DNA of 64,000 bases from Vagococcus penaei (GTDB taxonomy: Bacteria; Bacillota; Bacilli; Lactobacillales; Vagococcaceae). This document shows positions 55,061-64,000 of the stretch, piece by piece. Position numbers and translations under genes: made by a program. Below the pieces are notes generated by a model, which was not told where the DNA came from, ran no database searches, and saw only the letters and a list, made by a program, of their open reading frames with translations. The stretch's first letter is position 1; each line of letters opens with the position of its first letter. The stretch covers positions 1,848,001-1,912,000 of the forward strand of contig NZ_CP019609.1 in NCBI RefSeq assembly GCF_001998885.1, given 5' to 3'.

Positions 55061-57262
55061 ATGAGCAAAAAGCGTGTACACGAATTGGCAAAAGAATTAG
55101 ACGTGACAAGTAAAGTGATTGTGGAAAAAGCTCAGACGTTAGGCTTAGAAGTGAAAAATCACATGAGCACTTTGTCTACTAATGACGAGGCAAGTATTCG
55201 TCAGCAATTTCATAAAAAAACCGCATCACCGGTAGATAAAAATCAAACGAATAAAGAACAGGTTAAGGCAACTAAGCCGACTCATTCCCCTAAAATGAAT
55301 GAGAAAAAAACAAATAGTAAGGATGATCACGTGAGTAATCAAAATCAAACAAATAAAAGTACTAATCAACAAGGTAATCGAGGCGGAAATGCCAAAGGGA
55401 ATAACCGTCCAAATAATTTTAACAAACGTAATAACCGTCGTAAAAAAGGTAAATATCAAACATCTAATAAACCAGCTGTACCACCACGTAAATTTAAAGA
55501 ATTACCTGAAGTGTTAGTTTATACTGAGGGCATGAATGTTGCAGATATTGCGAAAAAAATCTATCGTGAACCAGCTGAAATTATTAAAAAATTATTTATG
55601 TTGGGTGTTATGGTTAATCAAAACCAAGCATTGGACAAGGATACAATTGAATTATTAGCAACTGATTATGGTATTGAAGCAGAAGAAAAAATTCAAGAAG
55701 ATGTTGCTGATATTGATAAATTCTTTGAAGCAGATGTCATTAATCCAGATCATTTAGTGACACGACCACCCGTTGTAACAATCATGGGACACGTTGACCA
55801 TGGTAAAACAACATTATTAGACACGTTACGTCATGCGAAAGTAACTCTTGGCGAAGCGGGTGGGATTACGCAACATATTGGTGCGTATCAAATCGAAATA
55901 CAAGATAAAAAAATTACTTTCTTAGATACACCTGGACATGCGGCATTTACAAGTATGCGTGCACGTGGAGCAAGTATTACAGATATCACAATTTTAGTTG
56001 TCGCTGCTGATGATGGTGTAATGCCACAAACAGTTGAAGCGATTAATCACGCCAAAGCGGCTAATGTGCCAATTATTGTTGCTGTTAACAAAATTGACAA
56101 ACCAACTGCTAACCCTGACCGTGTCATGCAAGAACTAAGTGAGTATGGTTTAATTCCTGAATCTTGGGGTGGAGATACAATCTTTGTGCCGATTTCAGCA
56201 AAATTTGGTGATAACATCGAAGAATTACTTGAAATGATTTTATTAGTTTCTGAAGTGGAAGACTTAAAAGCTGACCCAACACAACGTGCAATCGGAACGG
56301 TTATTGAAGCGCGTCTTGATAAAAGTAAAGGACCTGTTGTAACGTTATTAGTACAACAAGGAACCCTGCATGTTGGTGATCCAATTGTTGTGGGTAATAC
56401 ACATGGTCGTGTGCGTGTTATGACTAATGATGTTGGTCGTCGTGATAAAGAGGCTGGACCAGCAACACCAGTTGAAATTACGGGTCTAAATGATGTCCCA
56501 CAAGCGGGAGACCGTTTTGTTACCTTTGAAGATGAAAAGACTGCTCGTTCAGCTGGTGAAGAACGTGCGAAACGTGCGTTATTAGAGCAACGTTCAGTCA
56601 ATAGTCGTGTGACATTAGACACACTATTTGAAAGTCTGAAAGATGGTGAAATGAAAGAAGTTAATGTCATTATTAAAGCTGACGTTCAAGGATCTGCGGA
56701 AGCCTTAGCTGCTAGTTTAAATAAAATTGACGTTGAAGGCGTACGAGTGAAGATTGTTCATAGTGCGGTTGGTGCGATTAATGAAAGTGATATTACATTA
56801 GCTTCAGCAAGTAATGCCATCATCATTGGTTTTAACGTTCGACCAACACCACAAGCCAAGAGCCAAGCGGATCAAGAACAAGTGGACATTCGTTTACACC
56901 GTATTATTTACAAAGTGATTGAAGAGATTGAAACAGCAATGAACGGAATGTTAGATCCTGAATTTGTTGAAAAAATTACAGGACAAATGCAAGTTCGTGA
57001 AACTTATAAAGTATCTAAAGTTGGAACAATTGCTGGTTGTTATGTGACAGACGGATTCATTCGTCGTGACAGCGGTATCCGTTTGATTCGTGATGGCATT
57101 GTTATTTTTGAAGGTGAGTTAGCTAGTCTGAAACGCTTTAAAGATGATGCCAAAGAAGTTAAAATGGGATTTGAGTGTGGTGTAACTGTTGAAGGATACA
57201 ATGACGTTAAAGTTGATGACGTTATTGAAGGATTCATCATGGAAGAAGTAAAAAGAAAGTAA
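55061..57262 (+). CDS. infB: Translation initiation factor IF-2
   Basis: A 733-residue IF-2. The N-terminal IF2-N helix ([31 protein letters not shown]) is followed by a linker rich in Asn, Lys and Arg (about residues 55-145), then the G domain with [20 protein letters not shown] and NKID, and the C-terminal domains. The start ATG at 55061 has AGGATGGTGA upstream. The length is in the range for Firmicutes. It delivers initiator tRNA to the ribosome. Confidence 0.97.
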   Translation: MSKKRVHELAKELDVTSKVIVEKAQTLGLEVKNHMSTLSTNDEASIRQQFHKKTASPVDKNQTNKEQVKATKPTHSPKMNEKKTNSKDDHVSNQNQTNKSTNQQGNRGGNAKGNNRPNNFNKRNNRRKKGKYQTSNKPAVPPRKFKELPEVLVYTEGMNVADIAKKIYREPAEIIKKLFMLGVMVNQNQALDKDTIELLATDYGIEAEEKIQEDVADIDKFFEADVINPDHLVTRPPVVTIMGHVDHGKTTLLDTLRHAKVTLGEAGGITQHIGAYQIEIQDKKITFLDTPGHAAFTSMRARGASITDITILVVAADDGVMPQTVEAINHAKAANVPIIVAVNKIDKPTANPDRVMQELSEYGLIPESWGGDTIFVPISAKFGDNIEELLEMILLVSEVEDLKADPTQRAIGTVIEARLDKSKGPVVTLLVQQGTLHVGDPIVVGNTHGRVRVMTNDVGRRDKEAGPATPVEITGLNDVPQAGDRFVTFEDEKTARSAGEERAKRALLEQRSVNSRVTLDTLFESLKDGEMKEVNVIIKADVQGSAEALAASLNKIDVEGVRVKIVHSAVGAINESDITLASASNAIIIGFNVRPTPQAKSQADQEQVDIRLHRIIYKVIEEIETAMNGMLDPEFVEKITGQMQVRETYKVSKVGTIAGCYVTDGFIRRDSGIRLIRDGIVIFEGELASLKRFKDDAKEVKMGFECGVTVEGYNDVKVDDVIEGFIMEEVKRK

Positions 57263-57294
57263 AATAGCCTAACTTAAAGTAGGAGGTCTGGAAA

Positions 57295-57651
57295 ATGGCA
57301 AATTATCGTCATAGACGTGTGTCTCAAGAAATTTTGCGTGAAGTAAATGATATTTTACAAAAAAAAGTAAGAGATCCTCGAGTTCAAGGTGTAACAATCA
57401 CTGAGGTTGACTTGACAGGTGATTTACAAGAAGCCACGATTTATTATACGTCGTTGGCAGAATTAGCATCTGAAAGAGAAAAAATTCAAAGTGGTTTAGA
57501 TAAAGCAACTGGTTTAATTCGTCGTGAATTAGGCCAAAGACTACAAATATATAAAACACCAGAAATAAAATTTGAAGTCGATCAATCGGTTGCTTACGGG
57601 AATCATATTGATGAGTTAATAAATAAATTAAATCAATCAAATGAAAAGTAA
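57295..57651 (+). CDS. rbfA: Ribosome-binding factor A
   Basis: A 118-residue RbfA ([48 protein letters not shown]) needed for 30S maturation. GGAGGT precedes the ATG. It is the last gene of the operon and is followed by a terminator. Confidence 0.96.
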   Translation: MANYRHRRVSQEILREVNDILQKKVRDPRVQGVTITEVDLTGDLQEATIYYTSLAELASEREKIQSGLDKATGLIRRELGQRLQIYKTPEIKFEVDQSVAYGNHIDELINKLNQSNEK

Positions 57652-57666
57652 CTAAATAGATGAGGG

Positions 57667-57722
57667 GATTCTTAGGGCGAGATATATTTTGTTATGCCCT
57701 AAGAATTCTTATCTATTTTTTT
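57667..57722 (+). terminator. Intrinsic terminator of the rimP-rbfA operon
   Basis: GATTCTTAGGGC / GCCCTAAGAATTC with a loop of about 16 nt and interrupted T runs. Confidence 0.65.
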
Positions 57723-57866
57723 ATCTTTTTTTTGCTAGCAAAATTAAAAATTATTAAGGACTTTGTGCTTTTAATGATTATTAATAGTGTAATGTAATAA
57801 ATAGTGGTACAATGTGTGATGAATAAATCTAGGCAATCACTTAAAAAATAGGGGGAATAAGCTATA

Positions 57867-58742
57867 ATGGAAAGCTTCTCATTAGATCCAGCATTACAAT
57901 TAGCGTCCGTTGCGATTAAAGTCAAAGATCTTGATAAAATGGAAAATTTTTATCGTCATGTTGTAGGACTTGACTTAATTAACGAAGAGAATGATATGGC
58001 TATTATGGGCTTAGGTCAAGACAAGAAAAAGTTGTTAGGTTTGGTATATACACCACATGCCAATTTAGATGCTAATCAAGGAACTGGTTTGAATCACATG
58101 GCATTTGTATTCCCGAAAAGGGAACAGTTAGGCGCTTTTATTCATCATTTATTTAAACTAAATTATCCAATCGATGGTGAAAGTGACCACGGTTATTGTG
58201 AAGCTATTTATATCACAGATCCTGAGGGTAACCGTTTGGCATTTGTTTGGGATAAGCCAAAAGATGAATGGCCTCTCCAAAATGGTCGTATCAATGGTGT
58301 CACAAAGTCATTAGATTTACGCAAAGTAACAAAAAAAGCAAAAGATGAGTATGTGAAAGTTCCAGAAGGTACAAAGGTAGGGTATGTGCACTTATCTGTT
58401 TCAGATTTAGATCAAAGTCATGATTTTTATACTCGGTTACTAGGCTTTGCGTTAAAAGATGATGATTTTATTAATATGCATTATTTGACAGTTAACGACT
58501 ACCATCATCATATTGCTTTAGATAGCTGGACACCAGCTAGTAATGTGCGCAACGTCCAAGAAGATGATTTAGGTGTTGATCATGTCACATTCTCTGTACC
58601 AAGTTTTGATAGTTTAGTCGCTCTAAAAAATCATTTGGAACACGAACATGCAGATTTATATTTTAATAAAGGTAAACAAATTATTGGGATTACTGATCCT
58701 AATGGTATTCAATTATGGTTCAGAGTTTTTCCTAATCAATAA
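57867..58742 (+). CDS. Two-domain VOC (glyoxalase/extradiol dioxygenase-like) protein
   Basis: A 291-residue protein with two vicinal-oxygen-chelate domains (about 8-135 and 165-285). Conserved features are LASVAIKVKDLDKMENFYRHVVGLD, GLNHMAFVFP, the DPEGNRLAFVWD segment and, in the second domain, VGYVHLSVSDLDQSHDFYTRLLGF and HVTFSVPSFDSL. It is close to Bacillus CatE/YfiE-type dioxygenase-like proteins. The metal ligands appear kept in part. The substrate is unknown. GGGGGAA precedes the ATG. Confidence 0.85.
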   Translation: MESFSLDPALQLASVAIKVKDLDKMENFYRHVVGLDLINEENDMAIMGLGQDKKKLLGLVYTPHANLDANQGTGLNHMAFVFPKREQLGAFIHHLFKLNYPIDGESDHGYCEAIYITDPEGNRLAFVWDKPKDEWPLQNGRINGVTKSLDLRKVTKKAKDEYVKVPEGTKVGYVHLSVSDLDQSHDFYTRLLGFALKDDDFINMHYLTVNDYHHHIALDSWTPASNVRNVQEDDLGVDHVTFSVPSFDSLVALKNHLEHEHADLYFNKGKQIIGITDPNGIQLWFRVFPNQ

Positions 58743-58784
58743 AAATACGATGTTAATAAGTTATTATTAACATCGTATTTTTTT
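58741..58784. terminator. Bidirectional terminator between the VOC gene and the RodA/FtsW gene
   Basis: AAAAATACGATGTTAATAA pairs with a mirror sequence ending ATCGTATTTTT; A and T runs flank it. Confidence 0.9.
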
Positions 58785-58802
58785 GTATATTAAGAGATAA
58801 AG

Positions 58803-59969
58803 CTAAGTATTAACAGTTGATTTAGGTGGGATTTCAAGTACTAATCCTAATGCTAATAGCGTCGCAATTAAAGACGTACCACCTTGACTTAGGAATGGTA
58901 AGGGAATACCTGTTAAAGGTAAAAGACCAATAGACGCGCCAATATTTTCGAGTGTTTGAAATAGTAGCATAAAAATGATTCCAATACCAATATAACTATT
59001 AAATAGTGAATTACTATTAACGCTTGTAGAAAAAATTTGGTAAAACAAATAAAAATATAAAGAAATGACTGCTGTGCAACCTACAAAACCATATGCTTCT
59101 CCGATAAATGTAAAAATCATATCTGATTCTCGTACAGGTACGTACACATTAATACCCAATGTCCCTTTACCAAATATCCCACCAGACCCAATGGCTTTAA
59201 GGCCCTGAACTTGTTGATAACCAATCGAGTTAGAAAATTCAAAAGGGTTCGCCCAAGCTCGAACACGGTTTAATTGATACGTTTTAAAATGTAAGGCTTC
59301 TAAAACATGTTGACCAAAATCTGTAAAAACTAACGTAATGAGTAATCCTCCAAGTAAGCTTGCAATGGCAACAAGTGACAAAACAATACGCCAATTCATC
59401 CCTGAGGCTACAATTAACGCCCCTAGGATAAATAGGAAGACTAGTGACGTTCCGAAATCTTTTGGCATAAACATTAACCCAAATAGTGGCAGACTATATA
59501 GTAGTAACTTACCTAATTTTTTTAAGTCTTCTTGCCAAGAGGTAATTTTAGTTGGTTGGTTATTGGTTACTAAAAAACGTGAAACAAATAAAATGTAGGC
59601 AATTTTAGCAAATTCAGACGGCTGAAATTGAAAACCACCAATATCTAGCCATCTTTTAGTTCCAGTTAATTGAAACATCACCGGATCATAAAAAACATAT
59701 AAAGACAACATGAGACATAATGAAAAAGCATAACAATAAGGAGTAAGTTGCCAAATAAATTTTTTATTTATTAGTCTTAAGCAAAACATACCGACTAAGC
59801 CAATCAAGCTAAAGAGTAGTTGTTTGAGTGCTTGTTGTAAGGCTAAGTCACGATTATCATAAAATGCGACCCAATACTGTGACCAAATACTTAGAAGAAC
59901 CAATAAAAAGATTGGTAACAGTAGGGCATAATTGATTGTGTTCATTCTTTTTTTTAATTCATTAGACAT
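58803..59969 (-). CDS. RodA/FtsW-family SEDS glycosyltransferase
   Basis: A 388-residue polytopic membrane protein with about ten helices. SEDS landmarks are RWLDIGGFQFQPSEFAKIAYI, LPFLSQGGTSL and the segment YQQVQGLKAIGSGGIFGKGTLG. Such proteins polymerise lipid II during elongation (RodA) or division (FtsW). RodA is favoured by the short loops and length, but there is no partner penicillin-binding protein gene nearby to decide. It has an AT-rich upstream region. Confidence 0.9.
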   Translation of the reverse strand: MSNELKKRMNTINYALLLPIFLLVLLSIWSQYWVAFYDNRDLALQQALKQLLFSLIGLVGMFCLRLINKKFIWQLTPYCYAFSLCLMLSLYVFYDPVMFQLTGTKRWLDIGGFQFQPSEFAKIAYILFVSRFLVTNNQPTKITSWQEDLKKLGKLLLYSLPLFGLMFMPKDFGTSLVFLFILGALIVASGMNWRIVLSLVAIASLLGGLLITLVFTDFGQHVLEALHFKTYQLNRVRAWANPFEFSNSIGYQQVQGLKAIGSGGIFGKGTLGINVYVPVRESDMIFTFIGEAYGFVGCTAVISLYFYLFYQIFSTSVNSNSLFNSYIGIGIIFMLLFQTLENIGASIGLLPLTGIPLPFLSQGGTSLIATLLALGLVLEIPPKSTVNT

Positions 59970-60133
59970 AATATCATCCTTTAATAACTAGTTACAAATC
60001 AATACGTTAAAGACTGTAACATAATTTGTTTAAAAAACATATATTTTAAATAAGGTTTAAAAAAAACCTAATGAATTCAAAAAAATAAAAACAATTAAGT
60101 TTTTATTTTTTGTGATTTTTTTATCAATTATTA

Positions 60134-60157
60134 ATTTGTTTAGAGCTCTAAACAAAT
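60134..60157. promoter_or_regulatory. Perfect 24-bp palindrome, candidate operator
   Basis: The core GTTTAGAGCTCTAAAC extends on each side as a perfect palindrome. It lies between the divergent promoters. I could not match it to a known operator. Confidence 0.55.
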
Positions 60158-60269
60158 ATTTGGACAGATAATTGTTGTTTTATCAGTGATTAACTGATTT
60201 TTTAAATCAAAAAAGAATTGCTCAATAAATAGTTGAAAAAAAGATAAACTATTAATAAATCGTTTTCTT

Positions 60270-60287
60270 AATGAAATGGTTTTCATT
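60270..60287. promoter_or_regulatory. Inverted repeat upstream of metNIQ
   Basis: AATGAAA and TTTCATT are perfect 7-bp arms with TGGT between, located about 30 nt before the candidate -35. It may be a binding site for a dimeric regulator. Confidence 0.4.
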
Positions 60288-60315
60288 TAGCTGTCAATTT
60301 AGTACACTTTTTTTG

Positions 60316-60344
60316 TTGGCAATTTAGTCTAACATAATGATAAA
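60316..60344 (+). promoter_or_regulatory. Candidate promoter of metNIQ
   Basis: TTGGCA (60316-60321) and GATAAA (60339-60344) with a 17-bp spacer. Confidence 0.4.
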
Positions 60345-60366
60345 CAACAGAATTTAGGTGAATGAG

Positions 60367-61107
60367 ATGTTGACTTTTAGTCAGGTCACAAAACAGTTTA
60401 GACATGACCAGACAATCATACAGGCAGTTAAAGATGTGAGCTTTCAGGTTAATACTGGCGAAGTTTTTGGAATAGTTGGTGAAAGTGGTTCAGGAAAGTC
60501 AACCATTCTTAAACTGATTAATTTGATGTCGAAGCCAGATGAGGGTCTGATTTTAATCAAAAAAAAAGATGTCACGAAATTTTCTGGAACTGAAATCAGA
60601 CAGACAAAACAACAAATGGGTATGATTTTTCAGCAATTTAATCTACTACATAACGTTACAGTATTAGATAATGTATTATTACCAATGAAGTTAACCAAAC
60701 AAGTGAATGTTGAGTTAGCACGTGATTGGCTTGATTTTGTCGGGTTATCAGATAAATTAACAGCGTATCCATCACAATTAAGTGGTGGGCAGCAACAACG
60801 CGTGGCAATTGCTCGTGCATTAATTAAAGATCCAGAATTAGTGTTACTTGATGAAGCTACTAGTGCTTTAGATGAACAAGCGACACAAGATGTGATTGAT
60901 ATTTTGAAAAAATGTCAACGGACTAAACAAACGACAATGGTTGTTGTCAGCCATGAATTAGATGTTATCAAGTCACTTTGTACTCGCGCAATTGTTTTAG
61001 AAAAAGGGCGGATTGTAACGGAAACAGCTGTTAAGTCACTACCAGAAACTGCTCATCAGTCACAGGTGACCTATCCTGAAAAAATTAGGGAGGTCTTAAC
61101 TCGATGA
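60367..61107 (+). CDS. metN: Methionine ABC transporter ATP-binding protein (short form)
   Basis: A 246-residue ABC ATPase of the MetN family: Walker A GESGSGKST, signature LSGGQQQRVAIARAL, Walker B LVLLDEATSALDEQAT. The ATG at 60367 gives the usual MLTFSQVTKQF; TTAGGTGA is upstream, while the GTG at 60358 overlaps that site. Usual MetN has about 340 residues with a C-terminal NIL domain for methionine feedback; here it stops after the ATPase domain. The metI and metQ neighbours support a methionine or related amino-acid importer. Confidence 0.88.
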   Translation: MLTFSQVTKQFRHDQTIIQAVKDVSFQVNTGEVFGIVGESGSGKSTILKLINLMSKPDEGLILIKKKDVTKFSGTEIRQTKQQMGMIFQQFNLLHNVTVLDNVLLPMKLTKQVNVELARDWLDFVGLSDKLTAYPSQLSGGQQQRVAIARALIKDPELVLLDEATSALDEQATQDVIDILKKCQRTKQTTMVVVSHELDVIKSLCTRAIVLEKGRIVTETAVKSLPETAHQSQVTYPEKIREVLTR

Positions 61108-61775
61108 CTTATGTTGAAACACTTCTCTATTATGCACCTGAATTTTTGAGGGCGTTCAAAGAAACCGGATTAATGTTACTAATTGCTACATTGAGTGGGG
61201 CAGTGATTGGATTAACGATTGGTTTAATTTTATTTCTAACACGAAATGAAGGGTCGTATCCACATAAAGTTTTGTATCAACTATGTAATGTATATGTGAA
61301 TATTATGCGCTCTTTCCCATTTCTACTATTAGTTGTGACGGTAATTCCAGTGACTCGTTTAATTTATGGGACAGCTTTCGGAGCATTAGCAGCATCCTTT
61401 CCATTAAGTTTAATTGCTGTTGCAATCTATGCTCGTTTGACTGAGCAGGTTCTGTTAGATCTCCCAAGTAATGTCTTAGATTTAGCGAATTCATTAGGTA
61501 TGACATGGGTCCAGTTAATTAGGCAAATATTGTTAGTTGAAGCAAGAAGTGGCTTGATTTTAGGGCTAACGTCAATGGTGATAAGCCTTGTCTCCTACTC
61601 AACCGTTATGGGAGTTGTTGGAGGTGGTGGAATTGGTGATTTTGCCATTCGGTACGGTTATCAACGTTATGAATATAGTGTTATGTATACCGCTGTATTT
61701 ATCATGATTTTATTAGTTGGTGCTATTCAGTGCTTTGGCACGTGGCTAGCAAAAAAAATAGATAAAAGAAAGTAG
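61104..61775 (+). CDS. metI: Methionine ABC transporter permease
   Basis: A 223-residue permease with five to six helices and the EAA-type loop LANSLGMTWVQLIRQILLVEARSGLILGLT. The segment NIMRSFPFLLLVV is typical of MetI. It overlaps metN by 4 nt (ATGA), so it is coupled. It forms the membrane channel of the MetNIQ importer. Confidence 0.93.
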   Translation: MTYVETLLYYAPEFLRAFKETGLMLLIATLSGAVIGLTIGLILFLTRNEGSYPHKVLYQLCNVYVNIMRSFPFLLLVVTVIPVTRLIYGTAFGALAASFPLSLIAVAIYARLTEQVLLDLPSNVLDLANSLGMTWVQLIRQILLVEARSGLILGLTSMVISLVSYSTVMGVVGGGGIGDFAIRYGYQRYEYSVMYTAVFIMILLVGAIQCFGTWLAKKIDKRK

Positions 61776-61785
61776 GAAAATAAAA

Positions 61786-62631
61786 ATGAAAAAGAAGTTA
61801 TGGCTAGTTGGTTTAGTTAGTTTGTTGGTTGGGGTGACTGCTTGTGGACAAAAAAATACGTCTAGTACGAGTAAAAGTACTGATGAAAAAACTGAAGTCA
61901 CGAGTGACAAGGTAATTAAAGTTGCTTCACATATGACACCAATGACTGATATCGTGACAGTCGCATCGAAAGAAGCAAAAAAAGATGGTTGGCAAGTAGA
62001 ATTAGTTCAAGTCAATGATAATATTCAATACAATGAATTGTTAAATAATCAAGAAGTAGATGCTAATTTTGCCCAACATGAACCTTATATGCAAAAATAT
62101 AATCAAGAAAAATCTGGTAATTTAACAGCTATTCAAAAAATTTATAATGCGAAGGTAGGTTTTTACTCAAAGAACTACCAAGACATTAAAGAGATACCAA
62201 AGGGTGCTAAAATTGCGATTCCTAGTGATGTATCAAATGAAGGTCGAGCGTTAGCAATGCTAAATGATCAAGGATTAATTACTTTAAAAGATGGTGTTGG
62301 TTTTGAGGGTACAACGAAAGATATTGAAAAAAATGATCAAGAGTTTGAATTTGTTCCTATCGATTTATTAAATTTAGCAGAAGCATACAATGAGGATGAT
62401 ATGGCATTAGTCTATAATTACCCAACATATATTGCAAAAGTTGGTTTAACACCAGATGATGCACTATTTGTGAAAAAAAATGTCGATGAGCGTTTTGCAA
62501 TTTCTTTAGTTGCTCGTGAAGATAATCAGGATTCTGAAAAAATTAAAGCATTACAAAAAGCGATGACGAGCCAAGCAGTGAAAGATTATTTGGAAAAAAA
62601 TCATCAAGTGACGGTTATTCCTGCATTTTAA
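61786..62631 (+). CDS. metQ: Methionine-binding lipoprotein
   Basis: A 281-residue NlpA-family lipoprotein. The signal peptide ends in a lipobox VTACG (Cys at residue 20). The mature part has the MetQ hallmarks VASHMTPMTDIVTVASKEAKK, YNELLNNQEVDANFAQHEPYM and IAIPSDVSNEGRALAMLNDQGLI. It is anchored by Lgt, whose gene is in this window. It delivers methionine to MetNI, though D-methionine or a peptide cannot be excluded. Confidence 0.93.
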   Translation: MKKKLWLVGLVSLLVGVTACGQKNTSSTSKSTDEKTEVTSDKVIKVASHMTPMTDIVTVASKEAKKDGWQVELVQVNDNIQYNELLNNQEVDANFAQHEPYMQKYNQEKSGNLTAIQKIYNAKVGFYSKNYQDIKEIPKGAKIAIPSDVSNEGRALAMLNDQGLITLKDGVGFEGTTKDIEKNDQEFEFVPIDLLNLAEAYNEDDMALVYNYPTYIAKVGLTPDDALFVKKNVDERFAISLVAREDNQDSEKIKALQKAMTSQAVKDYLEKNHQVTVIPAF

Positions 62632-62707
62632 GCTGTAATTGTCACAGATGGTTATCTTAATTCCTGATCCATGTTATCTTTGGAAAAATAAAAGGTTAAA
62701 TTGATTG

Positions 62708-62745
62708 AAGGCTTTCAGCAAATGAAATTGTTGAAAGTCTTTTTA
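62708..62745 (+). terminator. Intrinsic terminator of metNIQ
   Basis: AAGGCTTTCAGCAA / TTGTTGAAAGTCTTT with a T run. Confidence 0.75.
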
Positions 62746-62819
62746 TTGTTTATTTGACAAGTGTTTGTAATTGAATTGTCATCGTTTTTTTGGCAGTATG
62801 GTAACGAGGAGTGATAATT

Positions 62820-64000
62820 ATGAGTATCCATGTGATGTGGTTCAGAAAAGATTTTCGATTATTAGATAATCAAGCGCTAAATCTAGCTATTAAACAAATG
62901 ACTAATGCAGATCGCCTAGTTTGTGTATTTCAAATTAATCCACAGCAATACCGAGAAGGGACAGCTAATCACGATTATTTTTTCACAACAGTAAAAGCCT
63001 TTTTTGATAGTCATCCGGAACTAGCCGTCCATTATCTGTTTGGTGACCCTTTAGATTCATTTAAACAGTTAAAGAATAACTATCCAGATTGGGACTATTT
63101 ATATTTTAATGAGGATGAGTCGTTATTTGGATATCAAAGAGACCAACAGGTGATTGAATTTTGTCGTGATGCTGGGATTCAAGTATCAACTAAACCGGAT
63201 AATTATATTCATTCAGCGAAAGTTGTGGTCAAAGATGATGGTACACCTTATCGTGTCTTTACACCTTATTATAAAAAATGGCTTACGCTACCAGTCGATT
63301 TAAGCAATAGTCATCAAGCGGATATTGGATCAGTCACTATCCAAAAACCACAGAATGACCAACAAAAATCTGGAGAAAGTGCAATGTCACAATTAATAAC
63401 TAAAAGTCAACATGATTTTTTACAAGAAATTGGTGAAGACGTGGCAATGAGACGTTTAAAAAAATTTCTTCGAACTGGGTTAGCTTTATATGAAAAAAAT
63501 CGCGATATACCGAGCCTTGATGGAACCAGTTATTTATCGCCTTATTTAAAAACGGGCGTCTTATCAATTCGTGTGATTTGGCAGTTGTTAATCGATTGCG
63601 ATGAATCAATTGGGCAAATAACATTTATGAAAGAATTGGTGTGGCGTGAATTTTATAAAATGATTGATGTGTATCATCCTGAGCAACGAACCAAAGAACT
63701 ACAATTACATTATCAACAATTACCTTGGCGTCAAAATCAGCATGATTTAAAAAAATGGGCTGCTGGGTTAACTGGTTTTCCATTGATTGATGCAGCTATG
63801 CGTCAATTAAATACAACAGGTTGGATGCACAATCGTTTAAGAATGTTAACTGCTAGTTTTTTAACGAAAGATTTATTAGTAGATTGGCGTTTAGGTGAAG
63901 CATATTTTGCAGCTCATCTAATTGATTATGATCCAGCGAGTAACGTGGGGGGATGGCAGTGGGCTGCATCAACTGGAACGGATGCTGTTCCTTATTTTCG
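62820..64000 (+). CDS. phrB: Deoxyribodipyrimidine photolyase (3' end outside window)
   Basis: The first 393 codons of a class I CPD photolyase of about 470 residues. The ATG at 62820 follows CGAGGAG. The N-terminal photolyase domain starts MSIHVMWFRKDFRLLDNQAL. The C-terminal FAD domain includes RQLNTTGWMHNRLRMLTASFLTKDLL and WGGWQWAASTGTD-type sequence (NVGGWQWAASTGTDAVPYF). The frame is open to the last base. It repairs UV-induced pyrimidine dimers with light energy. It stands alone behind the metNIQ terminator. Confidence 0.93.
   Translation, partial: MSIHVMWFRKDFRLLDNQALNLAIKQMTNADRLVCVFQINPQQYREGTANHDYFFTTVKAFFDSHPELAVHYLFGDPLDSFKQLKNNYPDWDYLYFNEDESLFGYQRDQQVIEFCRDAGIQVSTKPDNYIHSAKVVVKDDGTPYRVFTPYYKKWLTLPVDLSNSHQADIGSVTIQKPQNDQQKSGESAMSQLITKSQHDFLQEIGEDVAMRRLKKFLRTGLALYEKNRDIPSLDGTSYLSPYLKTGVLSIRVIWQLLIDCDESIGQITFMKELVWREFYKMIDVYHPEQRTKELQLHYQQLPWRQNQHDLKKWAAGLTGFPLIDAAMRQLNTTGWMHNRLRMLTASFLTKDLLVDWRLGEAYFAAHLIDYDPASNVGGWQWAASTGTDAVPYF

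Larger units (their letters stand above)
59970..60366. other. 397-nt AT-rich intergenic region between rodA/ftsW-like and metNIQ
   Basis: No gene or riboswitch (SAM or T-box) is seen in this divergent region. It holds a perfect 24-bp palindrome (60134-60157), an inverted repeat AATGAAA-TGGT-TTTCATT (60270-60287) and a candidate promoter for metNIQ. The AT content is clearly higher than that of the genes around it. Confidence 0.7.

Noticed and set aside
56047-56670. A 207-codon minus-strand open frame opposite infB
   Set aside because: It is a shadow of infB in low-GC code, with no ribosome binding site and no family resemblance.

Overview
The window is a chromosomal segment of a low-GC, Gram-positive bacterium. 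Low-G+C codon use, frequent TTG starts, AGGAGG-type ribosome binding sites and the gene sets present (liaXYZ, dnaX-ebfC-recR-tmk-darA-holB-ricT-yabA-rsmI, fba-murA2-rho, rimP-nusA-rnpM-ylxQ-infB-rbfA) point to Lactobacillales. An intact Lsa-type ABC-F gene of 498 codons and the liaXYZ operon favour Enterococcaceae (Enterococcus or Vagococcus-like). The genus is an inference.

Layout. 1-1150: the 3' end of a Tex-like gene, a SprT-like gene and tRNA-Leu(GAG). 1199-3040: a serine hydrolase and a frameshifted DUF1275 membrane protein. 3293-5458: the envelope-stress operon liaXYZ. 5623-10467: hprK-lgt-gpsA-galU and a nucleoid-associated protein. 10499-13401: a yybP-ykoY (Mn) riboswitch and a P-type cation ATPase. 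13470-16593 (minus): ydjI-ydjG-ydjH, a second envelope-stress module. 16744-23501: the dnaX-to-rsmI replication, repair and nucleotide operon. 23524-26909: a long coiled-coil protein and a two-domain glucosaminidase under their own promoter. 27052-29078: guanine riboswitch, xpt and pbuX. 29236-33617: an accessory-looking set (PurK-like ATP-grasp, GntR regulator, aldo/keto reductase, two-gene ABC transporter). 33788-36624: guaC and an IS1182-family element. 36632-39653 (minus): HAD phosphatase, HD dNTPase-like protein and lipL. 39788-42978: ywiB-like gene, rpoE, a DUF1622 protein and an aldehyde dehydrogenase. 43122-50694: fba, murA2-rho, rpmE2, nadE, an LTA-synthase-family protein and a TtcA-like protein. 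50737-52520 (minus): the Lsa-type ABC-F gene with a readable attenuator leader. 52585-57651: the rimP-infB-rbfA translation operon with its own leader terminator. 57867-64000: a VOC protein, a RodA/FtsW protein (minus), metNIQ and a photolyase cut by the window end.

RNA-level control is the main theme. Two metabolite riboswitches (Mn and guanine), a probable ribosome-stalling attenuator before the Lsa-type gene, and intrinsic terminators between promoter and first gene for rimP-nusA and murA2-rho can all be read directly. The least explained parts are the Lsa leader with its tiny candidate leader ORF, the Tyr-tract coiled-coil protein coupled to a glucosaminidase whose second domain has lost its catalytic Glu, the divergent PurK-like gene next to a GntR regulator, and a perfect 24-bp palindrome upstream of metNIQ. 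I found no CRISPR array, prophage, rRNA or replication origin.
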